Shown here: positions 20,799-28,552 of the stretch, piece after piece
How positions within the stretch are numbered: position 1 is the first letter of the stretch
Layout: every line of letters begins with the position of its first letter
NCBI GenBank assembly: GCA_035541755.1
Contig: DATKMQ010000050.1
Span: 1 to 35,220, forward strand
DNA: 35,220 bases
Source of the DNA: Syntrophorhabdaceae bacterium
Lineage (GTDB): Bacteria; Desulfobacterota; Syntrophorhabdia; Syntrophorhabdales; Syntrophorhabdaceae
Reading direction: 5' to 3'
Program-made: the position numbers and the translations under genes
Notes under the pieces: generated by a model
What the model was told of the DNA's origin: nothing
The model's input: the letters and a program-made list of their open reading frames with translations, nothing else
The model's database searches: none

Positions 20799-21575
20799 GT
20801 GTTACATCACACGGCAGTAATAGACAGTCAGGCGCGGATCGATGAGGATGTTGACATAGGACCTTACTGTACCATCGATGGACCGGTCATCATCAAGAGG
20901 GGCACAAAGCTTATCAGCCATGTGGTGGTTCAGGGCGCCACAACGATCGGCGAGAACTGCACGGTAAGCCCTTTCGCCTCTATCGGAGGGGCGCCTCAAG
21001 ATATCACATACATGGGAGAAGAGACGCAGGTAGTCATCGGACACAACAATACCATTAAAGAATACGTTACGATAAACAGGGGTACCGTGCATGGCGGGGG
21101 CACGACTAAGGTAGGCGATCATAACCTGATCATGGCATACGCGCACATAGCTCATGACTGTGCCCTGGGCAACCATGTGATCATGACAAACGGCGCAACC
21201 CTGGGCGGCCACGTACAGGTGGCCGACTTCGCCACAATCAGCGCATTTTGCGCCATACATCAGTTCTGCAGAATCGGACAGTACGCCTTCGTGAGTGGAC
21301 TCACCGGCATTCCCAACGATGTCCCGCCTTTCGTTATTGCAGCGGGAGGAGCGGGCAACCGCGCCAAACTCTATGGGCTCAACGTTGTGGGTTTGGAACG
21401 TCACGGTTTCAAGAAAGAAGAAATATCACAGCTCAAGAAGGCTTACAAGCTGCTCTTCAGATCCGCCCTTCCCTTGAGCACATCCCTGAAAATCATCCAG
21501 GAAGAGATTCGGAGTGAACACATTGAAACACTCATCGACTTTATGAAAACATCAAAAAGGGGTGTATGTCGCTAA
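20799..21575 (+). CDS. lpxA: acyl-ACP--UDP-GlcNAc O-acyltransferase LpxA
   Basis: 258 residues. It performs the first step of lipid A synthesis, transferring a 3-hydroxyacyl chain to UDP-GlcNAc (or to UDP-GlcNAc3N if GnnA/GnnB act). A left-handed beta-helix of hexapeptide repeats is followed by an alpha-helical tail. The catalytic base is H119 in AHIAHDC (H125 in E. coli). The GGAPQD segment is also conserved. The start codon is GTG with AAGGAG 8 bases upstream. It overlaps the oxidoreductase gene by 10 bases. Confidence 0.96.
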   Translation: MLHHTAVIDSQARIDEDVDIGPYCTIDGPVIIKRGTKLISHVVVQGATTIGENCTVSPFASIGGAPQDITYMGEETQVVIGHNNTIKEYVTINRGTVHGGGTTKVGDHNLIMAYAHIAHDCALGNHVIMTNGATLGGHVQVADFATISAFCAIHQFCRIGQYAFVSGLTGIPNDVPPFVIAAGGAGNRAKLYGLNVVGLERHGFKKEEISQLKKAYKLLFRSALPLSTSLKIIQEEIRSEHIETLIDFMKTSKRGVCR

Positions 21576-22504
21576 AAGTCGCTCTGGTCGGCCTCGGCCA
21601 TATGGGGAAGATTCATTTCAATAAGCTCCTCACCATTGATGGCGTCGAGGTATCCGCGATCGCTGATACGAATACCGCTCTTGCCGGCGAGACCGCACAC
21701 AGGATGGGATTTAAACTCTATGAGCGATGGCAGGACACAATCCCTTTGTGCCAGGCGGCAATCATCGCTACGCCTACGGAAACACATCACACTATCGGCA
21801 AGGCCTTTCTTAATGCGGGCAAACACGTTTTCATGGAGAAGCCTATTGCGGTGAATACGGCTCAGGCGCAGGAGCTCATAGACAGCGCGGCTGCCCATAA
21901 TCTTGTATTCCAGATTGGCCACCTCGAACGGTTCAACCCCGCTTTCTCTCATGGCCGTCGTTTTGTTGAAAAGCCGATCCTTATCGAATCGACCCGAACG
22001 AGTCCATTCACCGGAAGATCGACCGACGTGGATGTGGTCCTTGATCTCATGATCCATGATCTCGATCTGTTGCTTTCCCTCGTGCCTGATGAGATCGGCG
22101 AAGTTCACGCGCAGGGCCTCTGTTTTATGACGGATAAGCTTGACGCGGTGAATGTAAGGATCGAGTTTTCGGGTGGCTGCATCGCAAACCTGATGGCAAG
22201 CAGAATCTCCTCCAGGAAAGAACGCATGTTGACAATATACGAAGAAGGCAAGTCTCTCTCCATAGATCTGCTCCAGGGGAAATGCACAAGTTTGGTGAAA
22301 AACCAAACGGGCTCAGTCGATACATCAGAATACGCCGCCTCGCGGCTTGACCCGGTTGAGGACGAATTGCTCGAGTTCATCGGTTCCATCCGGGACAAAA
22401 AAACCCCGAGCATCACCGGCATCGATGGATTAAAAGCCCTCGCGCTTGCCACAAGAATCAAAGAACACATCGCAGGGAAGAAGCGTGTCCCGATCATTCG
22501 ATAA
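21566..22504 (+). CDS. Gfo/Idh/MocA-family NAD(P)-dependent oxidoreductase in the lipid A cluster
   Basis: 312 residues. A Rossmann fold starts with ALVGLGHMGKIH, followed by the EKP motif with K92 (MEKPIAVN) and a C-terminal substrate domain with DLMIHDLDLLLSLV (catalytic-type Asp/His). It is wedged between lpxA and lpxB with 10- and about 20-base overlaps, so it almost certainly handles a UDP-sugar or lipid A precursor. GnnA, which oxidises UDP-GlcNAc at C3 to make the diamino sugar of some lipid A species, belongs to this family and is found beside lpxA; the partner transaminase GnnB is not in this window. A role specific to deltaproteobacterial lipid A is inferred, not shown. Confidence 0.88.
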   Translation: MSLKVALVGLGHMGKIHFNKLLTIDGVEVSAIADTNTALAGETAHRMGFKLYERWQDTIPLCQAAIIATPTETHHTIGKAFLNAGKHVFMEKPIAVNTAQAQELIDSAAAHNLVFQIGHLERFNPAFSHGRRFVEKPILIESTRTSPFTGRSTDVDVVLDLMIHDLDLLLSLVPDEIGEVHAQGLCFMTDKLDAVNVRIEFSGGCIANLMASRISSRKERMLTIYEEGKSLSIDLLQGKCTSLVKNQTGSVDTSEYAASRLDPVEDELLEFIGSIRDKKTPSITGIDGLKALALATRIKEHIAGKKRVPIIR

Positions 22505-23645
22505 TGAGATTGTTCTTATTACCGGTGAACTTTCCGGAGAGTTACACGCGGCGAACCTCGTAGGGCGCTTCAAGGGCCACCCTGAATTCACATTCAGCGC
22601 GGTCGGGGGCAAAAGGCTTGCTCAAGCGGGTGCCCGTCTTATCTGCGATTACCGGGATATTTCCCTCACCGGAGTCAGCGAAATATTCTCCAGGCTTCCC
22701 CATATTCTCAGGGCTTTCAGTGTGGTAAAGAAGTATATCCGGCAAAACAAACCTGCTCTGGTCGTCCTCGTGGATTTCCCCGGATTCAATCTGAGGATAG
22801 CCCGCTTCGCCAAGAGAAGCGGCATCCCCGTTGTATACTTCATTCCGCCCCAGATATGGGCGTGGAGAAAAAATCGTATCCGTGTTATCAAGAAATATGT
22901 GGATAGAGTGATCTGTATTCTCCCCTTCGAAAAGAGGCTCTATGATTCATACGGCATCGACGCCCTCTATGTGGGACACCCCTTCATCGATACGGTTCGG
23001 CCTTCCCTCTCAAGAGACGAGTTTCTCAAGGTCATTGGAAAAAATGAGGGCAACCCCGTTATCACGATCATGCCCGGAAGCAGGGAAAACGAGATCAAGA
23101 AACACCTGCCCGTACTGATCGACACAGTAAACATCATGAAAAAGAACCTTCCCGAAATGATCACGGTCCTGCCTTTAGCTGAAAATATACAGGAAGAGAT
23201 GCTCGCGCCCTTCAAAGAGGGCCTCAACAAAATAGTGTTGGTCAAAAACCATGCGTACGACGCACTGGCTCACTGCGATGCCGCTATTGTGGCATCAGGG
23301 AGTGTCACGCTGGAAGCCGCAATACTTAAGGCCCCTACAATCGTTATCTACCGGATTTCTCCTCTTTCCTACTTCATCGCGAAGATGCTCGTGAAAACAG
23401 ACTTCATCAGCCTTCCCAATATTATCGCCGAAAGAGAAGTTTTTCCAGAATTCATCCAGGACCTAGACCCCGAAAAGATTGCGGAAAGGGCTTTATATAT
23501 GGTACATAATGGGAAACAGGAGATAAGAAAAGGTATTGAGGGGATCACAGGAGAGCTTAATAAACACAATGCTTATGAAAATGCCAGAGACGGAATCGTC
23601 GAGTTTCTAGAGGAGAGATATGGCGCTCTATCGCAGACTCCTTGA
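22485..23645 (+). CDS. lpxB: lipid A disaccharide synthase LpxB
   Basis: A family GT19 glycosyltransferase that joins UDP-2,3-diacylglucosamine and lipid X into the tetra-acyl disaccharide at the inner membrane. Motifs are ITGELSGELHAANLV, VDFPGFNLRIA, FIPPQIWAWRKNRI, LPFEKRLYD, YVGHPFID, MPGSRENEIKKHLP and a C-terminal ASGSVTLEAA for UDP binding. The open frame extends to a TTG at 22446, but the GTG at 22485 places the glycine-rich start 7 residues later, as in other LpxB proteins, and gives the usual 386 residues. The start overlaps the oxidoreductase by 20 bases and the end overlaps msbA by 26 bases. Confidence 0.94.
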   Translation: MSRSFDNEIVLITGELSGELHAANLVGRFKGHPEFTFSAVGGKRLAQAGARLICDYRDISLTGVSEIFSRLPHILRAFSVVKKYIRQNKPALVVLVDFPGFNLRIARFAKRSGIPVVYFIPPQIWAWRKNRIRVIKKYVDRVICILPFEKRLYDSYGIDALYVGHPFIDTVRPSLSRDEFLKVIGKNEGNPVITIMPGSRENEIKKHLPVLIDTVNIMKKNLPEMITVLPLAENIQEEMLAPFKEGLNKIVLVKNHAYDALAHCDAAIVASGSVTLEAAILKAPTIVIYRISPLSYFIAKMLVKTDFISLPNIIAEREVFPEFIQDLDPEKIAERALYMVHNGKQEIRKGIEGITGELNKHNAYENARDGIVEFLEERYGALSQTP

Positions 23646-25371
23646 GTTTCTCAAACCCTACTGGGCAAAACTTGCCGTGGCCATGGCCTGTATGGCTGTG
23701 TATTCAGGCAAAAGTCCGCTCCAGGCATACATAGTGAAGTATGTCGTAGATGATGTCTTTGTGAACAAAAATGCGAAGATGCTCTACCTTATGCCGCTCG
23801 TTGTTATTCTTCTATTCCTGATAAGCGGTTTCTTTTATTATCTTCAAGCGTATTTCATGGGATATGTGGGTCAGAGGGTAGTCACGGATATCAGAAACCT
23901 CGTCTTCGCCAATCTCCAGAAACAACCCCTTTCTTTCTTTGACAAGACCCCGACAGGCCAGAGTATCTCGAGGATCATGAACGATGTAGGACTTATCCAG
24001 GGCACCGTATCAGACTCAGTGACGGCGATCCTCGTAGACGTGTTCAGTATCGTGGGTCTTATCGGCGTTGTTTTTTACCGTGACTGGAAACTTGCAACAA
24101 TCGCGTTCATCGTGCTTCCTTTCGCTATTTACCCCATCGTTTCATTCGGAAAAAAATTAAGAAAAGTCGGAATCAATACGCAGAAATCGGCGGCCCGCCT
24201 CACGAGCTTTCTCCATGAGACGATCACGGGCCAGCGCATCGTCAAGGCGTTCTCCATGGAAACGTATGAAAACGGACGGTTCAATGGAGAAAACGAACAG
24301 ATGTTTCGTATTATCATGAAACGAACAAAGCTTCGCGCCCTGTCTCATCCGATCATGGAAATCATCGGCGGTATCGCCGTCGCCGTCGTGATCTTGTATG
24401 GAGGAGGCGAAGTCATAGCCGGCCATTCAACGCCCGGTGACTTCATGTCTTTTACGGCAGCGCTTCTTTTCCTTTACGAACCTGTCAAGAGATTAAACAA
24501 AGAAAACCACAACGTCCAGCAGGGCCTCGCCGCGGCCCAGAGGGTCTTTGAGATAATCGATAGAAAGCCGGAAATAGAAGACAAACCGGGGGCCGCCGAA
24601 CTCGAAAATATTGACGGCGTCATCGAGTTTAAGAACGTGTCCTTCAAATACGATGAGAAGATGGTGCTCAAGAATATCAATCTGAGGATTGATAAGAATG
24701 AAGTTGTGGCCCTTGTTGGGGAAAGCGGGGTGGGCAAAACCACACTTGCCAATCTCATACCAAGATTTTACGATACGACTCAAGGCGGCATTGAAATAGA
24801 CGGATTTGACGTACGCAACGTATCATTGAACTCGTTGAGGAGAAATATCGCGCTCGTCACCCAGGACGTTATCCTCTTTAACGATTCAATCAGAAACAAT
24901 ATCGCTTACGGCGTGACTCCTGAAGAGGATAGGCTCGTGCATGCCGCCTCCATGGCCTTTGCCCACGAATTCATCGTCAAGTTTGCCAGAGGCTACGAGA
25001 CAGTGGTTGGAGAGAAGGGGGTCAGGCTTTCGGGCGGACAGAAGCAGAGGATTGCCATCGCGCGGGCCCTTTATAAGAACGCGCCTGTCCTGATCCTCGA
25101 CGAGGCCACAAGCTCTCTCGACGCCGTGTCCGAGATCGAGGTTCAGAAAGCGCTGGAGAACCTTATGAAAGGACGAACCACGATCATCATTGCACACAGG
25201 CTCTCAACCATTATGAACGCCAACAGGATCGTGGTCCTCGAAAAAGGCATGATCGCTCAGGTGGGCACCCACAAGAGCCTTATCGAGGCCGATGGCCCGT
25301 ATAAAAGACTCTATGAATTGCAGTTTAAAGAAGGCTCACAGAAGAAGATTATTCAAATCAGGAACAAATAG
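23620..25371 (+). CDS. msbA: lipid A export ATP-binding/permease protein MsbA
   Basis: A 583-residue ABC half-transporter that flips lipid A-core across the inner membrane as a homodimer. Six membrane helices lie in residues 1-320 (e.g. LYLMPLVVILLFLISGFFYYL). The nucleotide-binding domain at about 335-575 has Walker A GESGVGKTT, Q-loop LVTQDVILF, signature LSGGQKQRIAIARAL, Walker B VLILDEATSSLD and the H-loop IIIAHRLSTI. The ATG follows GAGGAGAGAT. Its position directly after lpxB supports MsbA rather than a drug exporter. Two bases separate it from the DUF374 gene. Confidence 0.95.
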   Translation: MALYRRLLEFLKPYWAKLAVAMACMAVYSGKSPLQAYIVKYVVDDVFVNKNAKMLYLMPLVVILLFLISGFFYYLQAYFMGYVGQRVVTDIRNLVFANLQKQPLSFFDKTPTGQSISRIMNDVGLIQGTVSDSVTAILVDVFSIVGLIGVVFYRDWKLATIAFIVLPFAIYPIVSFGKKLRKVGINTQKSAARLTSFLHETITGQRIVKAFSMETYENGRFNGENEQMFRIIMKRTKLRALSHPIMEIIGGIAVAVVILYGGGEVIAGHSTPGDFMSFTAALLFLYEPVKRLNKENHNVQQGLAAAQRVFEIIDRKPEIEDKPGAAELENIDGVIEFKNVSFKYDEKMVLKNINLRIDKNEVVALVGESGVGKTTLANLIPRFYDTTQGGIEIDGFDVRNVSLNSLRRNIALVTQDVILFNDSIRNNIAYGVTPEEDRLVHAASMAFAHEFIVKFARGYETVVGEKGVRLSGGQKQRIAIARALYKNAPVLILDEATSSLDAVSEIEVQKALENLMKGRTTIIIAHRLSTIMNANRIVVLEKGMIAQVGTHKSLIEADGPYKRLYELQFKEGSQKKIIQIRNK

Positions 25372-25373
25372 CC

Positions 25374-26038
25374 ATGGCGAAGCCCATAAAGTCTTTTCTT
25401 ATGCTGAAGATTTTCCCACCGCTTATCTGGCTTTTTCTCACGATCTTGAAATCGACCCTGCGTATAGAACACATCAATAAGGGGCAAATAGAAGACGCCT
25501 GGGCCAATGGAATGAACTTCATTATCTGCTTCTGGCACGGCAGGCTCCTTATGATGCCCTTCGCCAAAGAAAAGGGGGGCGGAAAGGTTCTCATTAGCAG
25601 GCACAGGGACGGCGAGTTGATCGCTCGTGTGGTGCGTCTCTTCGGATTGATGGCCATCAGGGGCTCTTACCGAAAGGGAAGCGTCTCATCGTTGAGAGAG
25701 ATTATCCGCGATCTTAAGGCGGGGGTCGATGTGGCAATAACACCAGACGGTCCGAAAGGGCCCGGATACAAAGTGAAAGAAGGCATCGTAGAGCTTGCCG
25801 GACTCTCCGGCAAGGCTATCGTTCCGCTCACGTACGGTGCCGGTAAAAAAAAACTTTTCATTCCTGGGACAGGTTTACTCTCCCCTACCCTTTTTCCAGG
25901 GTTGTCTTTCTCTGGGGTGACCCGATCTTTATTGACCACCCCATAAACCGTGAAAATATAGAAAAGAATCGTCGGGAACTGGAAGATACTCTGAACGCCC
26001 TCACGGCAAAGGCAGATAGCATGGTATGTGGCGATTAA
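25374..26038 (+). CDS. DUF374 lysophospholipid/lipid A acyltransferase-like protein, frameshifted at an A9 tract
   Basis: Frame 0 from ATG 25374 encodes a normal DUF374 N-terminus: one membrane helix, FIICFWHGRLLMMP, SRHRDGELIARVV, RGSYRKGS and ITPDGPKGPGYKVKEGIVELA. After the A9 run (25845-25853) it turns into non-family sequence and stops at 25946 (190 residues). The -1 frame after the run restores the family end: HSWDRFTLPYPFSRVVFLWG, then GDPIFID, to a stop at 26036-26038. One extra A, or a -1 slip, gives 221 residues, the usual length. The restored frame overlaps waaA by 13 bases like its operon neighbours, so the long product is likely the intended one. DUF374 includes LpxJ-type lipid A late acyltransferases; no LpxL-like gene is in the cluster. 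Confidence 0.82.
25845..25853 (+). other. A9 homopolymer / slippery site in the DUF374 gene
   Basis: Nine consecutive A residues are read as three AAA Lys codons in frame 0, followed by CTTTTC. Any A-AAA-AAA heptamer within it suits -1 ribosomal slippage, and A9 also promotes RNA polymerase or DNA polymerase slippage. A small CCTG/CAGG hairpin (25863-25873) and an ACCCT/AGGGT inverted repeat (25887-25902) follow. A sequencing or assembly indel is the simplest alternative. Confidence 0.85.
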
Positions 26039-27264
26039 TCTACAATGCCTTCGTTACACTCACCCTGCCCTTATTTGTGGCATTCGGATTGACAAAGCAG
26101 AAGATACGGAAAAATCTTTTCGAACGGCTTGTACCGCGCGCATCCGCCCACCCCTCCGTGAGGCCCATCTGGGTCCATGGCGCGTCAGTCGGGGAGGCCA
26201 TGATAGCCGAGAACCTGATACAGCAGATAATCAAGGCCGCCATCACCGATGAGTTTCTTATCACGACAAATACGTACTATACTAAAGACCTTCTCGCCAA
26301 GCGACAGGGCAATAAATCGTATGTTGCAGCCCTTCCTCTGGACATCATCTGGTCAGTGAAACGCTTTCTCAACCAGTGGGAACCGAGAGCTCTGCTCATC
26401 GTAGAAACCGAGATATGGCCTAACCTCGTTTGGGAGGTAAAAAGGCGAGGCTTGCCTGTCATCATCCTCAATGGAAGGATTTCCGACAGCACGTTGAGTA
26501 ATTACAGACGGATAGCTTTTTTCATGCGGACCGTGCTTTCTCAGGTAGACCTTGTCCTTGCCCAGTCTCAAGAGCACGTAGACCGCTTCATCAGCATCGG
26601 CATGGACCCCAAGCGCGTGATCAATGCGGGTAACATAAAATACTTCCGCGATATTGAAGAGAAGGCCTCCAACAACGAGAAAGAAAACATTGTCACCTTC
26701 GGGAGCATCAAAGAGAAGGAACTTCATGCGGTCTACGAGGTTACCCGCAAAATCAAGAGTGCCTTTCCGGGATATACGGTCTATATCGCCCCTCGCGAAC
26801 TGCATCTTACGAGCGATATAGTAAGAGATCTTTCACCCATGTTCCGTGTAGCTCGCCACTCTCACCTTCCGGATCGGCCACCCCCCGACATTGATGTGGT
26901 GGTGGTAGACACCATAGGAGACCTCTTCGGAATCTACGCAAGAAGTAAGATCGCCTTCGTGGGAGGAAGCCTCGCCCCTTACGGCGGTCAGAATCTATTG
27001 GAGCCGCTTTTCTTCGGAACCCCTGTTCTTTTCGGACCCTTCGTGGACAATTTCAGAAACATCGCTGATAGAATAATCGAGGCTAAAGCCGGCGGCATGG
27101 TGCAAGACGCCGACGAACTGGCGGGCAAACTTGCCGATATCCTGCATGACGATAACCTTCGGCGCGAGATGGGCGAGAGGGGAAAACTCATCATCAAGGA
27201 ACAAAGGGATGTGATGAACAAGACCGTCGAGTACATCGCAGCCGTCATAAAAGCTAACCGATAA
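26026..27264 (+). CDS. waaA: 3-deoxy-D-manno-octulosonic acid (Kdo) transferase
   Basis: A 412-residue GT30 glycosyltransferase that adds Kdo to lipid IVA at the cytoplasmic face of the inner membrane. The N-terminal anchor helix (about 5-22) is followed by the catalytic motif HGASVGEA with E57. Further family blocks are TTNTYYTKDLLAKRQ, VETEIWPNLVWEVKRRGLPV, NGRISD, VNAGNIKY-like (INAGNIKYF) and the CMP-Kdo binding end VGGSLAPYGGQNLLEP. Length is normal. The ATG overlaps the frame-restored DUF374 end by 13 bases; in frame 0 there would be a 79-base gap with no ribosome site. Confidence 0.96.
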   Translation: MWRLIYNAFVTLTLPLFVAFGLTKQKIRKNLFERLVPRASAHPSVRPIWVHGASVGEAMIAENLIQQIIKAAITDEFLITTNTYYTKDLLAKRQGNKSYVAALPLDIIWSVKRFLNQWEPRALLIVETEIWPNLVWEVKRRGLPVIILNGRISDSTLSNYRRIAFFMRTVLSQVDLVLAQSQEHVDRFISIGMDPKRVINAGNIKYFRDIEEKASNNEKENIVTFGSIKEKELHAVYEVTRKIKSAFPGYTVYIAPRELHLTSDIVRDLSPMFRVARHSHLPDRPPPDIDVVVVDTIGDLFGIYARSKIAFVGGSLAPYGGQNLLEPLFFGTPVLFGPFVDNFRNIADRIIEAKAGGMVQDADELAGKLADILHDDNLRREMGERGKLIIKEQRDVMNKTVEYIAAVIKANR

Positions 27265-27296
27265 GCCCTCCCCAGGCCGGAAGAAGAGGAGACAGC

Positions 27297-28052
27297 ATGG
27301 AAGAATTTTCGAAACTCGTAGGACTCATGGAAAGATTGCGCAGCGATGCGGGATGCCAATGGGACAGGAAACAAACTGTTCATTCCTTCAAGACATTTCT
27401 GCTCGAGGAGGTCTACGAAGCGATCGAAGCCATTGAAAAAAATGACGCAAAGTTGCTTCAGGAAGAGCTCGGAGATCTTTTGTTCCACATCGTTTTCATT
27501 GCCGAGATATGTAAGGAAGGGGGCCTCTTCAACATCGCGGATGTGATACGTCAGGTTTATGAAAAGATGTACAACAGACATCCCCATGTTTTTCAGGGAA
27601 AACCCATGGTCGAGTCCATCGAAGAGAAGTGGGAGGAACTCAAGAAACAAGAGAAGGCGGAATATGCTCCTCTGTCAGGTATCCCCCGGGCCATGCCGGC
27701 GCTGCTTCGCGCCTATGTCATAACGAAAAGGGCCGCGAAAGTCGGCTTTGACTGGAAGGAAATCCAGGATGTTTATGAGAAGCTCTTTGAGGAGGTGGGA
27801 GAGCTGAGAAAGGCGCAGGAGACCGGTGATCCCTCATCCATAAGGGAAGAGATAGGCGATCTCCTATTCACCGTGGTAAACATAGCCAGGTTTCTCGATG
27901 TGGACCCGGAAGACGCGCTCCGTTTCACCATAGAGAAATTTATACGTCGGTTTTCTTATATTGAAAAAAATACGGATATCGCAAATGCATCGCTTGAAGC
28001 GATGGATAGAATGTGGAACGATGTAAAAGATATGGAGAAGAAGGGGGGGTAA
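27297..28052 (+). CDS. mazG: nucleoside triphosphate pyrophosphohydrolase MazG
   Basis: A 251-residue cytoplasmic all-alpha NTP pyrophosphatase that hydrolyses (d)NTPs to NMP and PPi, a house-cleaning function. It has tandem MazG domains. The first (about 1-120) has LRSDAGCQWDRKQT and the metal-binding EExxE...ExxD arrangement LLEEVYEAIEAI / LQEELGDLL. The second (about 130-250) has LFEEVGELRKA / IREEIGDLL. Both sets of acidic ligands are intact. It follows waaA by 32 bases with GAAGAGGAG as ribosome site and is the last gene of the bamA-mazG block; a terminator overlaps its stop codon. Confidence 0.94.
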   Translation: MEEFSKLVGLMERLRSDAGCQWDRKQTVHSFKTFLLEEVYEAIEAIEKNDAKLLQEELGDLLFHIVFIAEICKEGGLFNIADVIRQVYEKMYNRHPHVFQGKPMVESIEEKWEELKKQEKAEYAPLSGIPRAMPALLRAYVITKRAAKVGFDWKEIQDVYEKLFEEVGELRKAQETGDPSSIREEIGDLLFTVVNIARFLDVDPEDALRFTIEKFIRRFSYIEKNTDIANASLEAMDRMWNDVKDMEKKGG

Positions 28053-28070
28053 TCTCCCCCTCCTGTTTTT
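28043..28070 (+). terminator. intrinsic terminator after mazG
   Basis: A G7 run (28043-28049) and CCCCC (28056-28060) form a GC-only stem around a short loop, then TCCTG and a T5 tract. The mazG stop codon lies in the loop. It ends the lipid A transcript just before the convergent cspA gene; on the opposite strand the T-tract is poor. Confidence 0.72.
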
Positions 28071-28272
28071 ATTCTGCTTTCATGACGTTTGATGCCTGTG
28101 GGCCTTTCGGTCCTTTCACGATCTCAAATTCGACCTTCTCGCCAGTCTTCAATGACTTGAAACCATCCTGCTGGATTGCAGAAAAATGAACAAACACATC
28201 TTCCCCATTGTCTTGCTCGATAAAACCATACCCCTTTGAGTCGTTAAACCATTTCACCTTACCTACTGGCAT
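28069..28272 (-). CDS. cold-shock protein (CspA family)
   Basis: A 67-residue single cold-shock domain, an OB-fold that binds single-stranded RNA and DNA and keeps mRNA unfolded. RNP1 is KGYGFIEQ (residues 13-20) and RNP2 is VFVHFSAI; the opening [12 protein letters not shown] and the closing GPQASNV are standard. A strong AAAGGAG precedes the ATG on the minus strand. A consensus promoter and a perfect hairpin lie 40-80 bases upstream. Whether it is cold-induced or constitutive cannot be read from sequence; the short leader (about 43 bases) is unlike the long cold-box leader of E. coli cspA. Confidence 0.95.
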   Translation of the reverse strand: MPVGKVKWFNDSKGYGFIEQDNGEDVFVHFSAIQQDGFKSLKTGEKVEFEIVKGPKGPQASNVMKAE

Positions 28273-28299
28273 ACTGCTGGGCTCCTTTCATTAAAGAAA

Positions 28300-28318
28300 T
28301 TTAAGCTTCGTGCTTAAA
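28300..28318 (-). repeat. perfect hairpin at the predicted 5' end of the cspA mRNA
   Basis: TTTAAGC (28300-28306) and GCTTAAA (28312-28318) form a perfect 7-bp inverted repeat with a 5-base loop. It covers the predicted transcription start (about 28316), so it could be an operator palindrome or a 5'-end stem that stabilises the mRNA. Confidence 0.5.
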
Positions 28319-28322
28319 GCCT

Positions 28323-28351
28323 ATATTATGCCTATTTAGAAAACCTGTCAA
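28323..28351 (-). promoter_or_regulatory. cspA promoter, near-consensus sigma-70
   Basis: On the minus strand TTGACA (28351-28346), exactly 17 bases, TAATAT (28328-28323). The predicted start is about 28316, giving a leader of about 43 bases. This is the best promoter in the window. Confidence 0.75.
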
Positions 28352-28516
28352 GCGAAATCGACAGTTTTTCCGAGGATTTTGTGAAAAGGGAATACAATGC
28401 AATGCGGGCCGCCACCATCAAGCTCTGGGCATGATTTCTGAGTCGCCTCGTTTTGACACAGGCATCTACGAATGTGGATTATTCCCTTTCATTCAATCAA
28501 AAGATGGAGTTTCCAT

Positions 28517-28545
28517 TTGAATAGCAGAGACGTAACGCGTATAAT
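28517..28545 (+). promoter_or_regulatory. cobA-hemD promoter with start at the ATG (leaderless)
   Basis: TTGAAT (28517-28522), exactly 17 bases, TATAAT (28540-28545). The predicted start at about 28552 coincides with the A of the ATG at 28553. No Shine-Dalgarno sequence lies upstream, which agrees with leaderless translation. Confidence 0.62.
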
Positions 28546-28552
28546 TCTAGCT

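Noticed and set aside
28472-28552. In-frame ATG extension of cobA-hemD by 27 codons
   Set aside because: The added residues have no similarity to CobA starts and overlap a near-consensus promoter.
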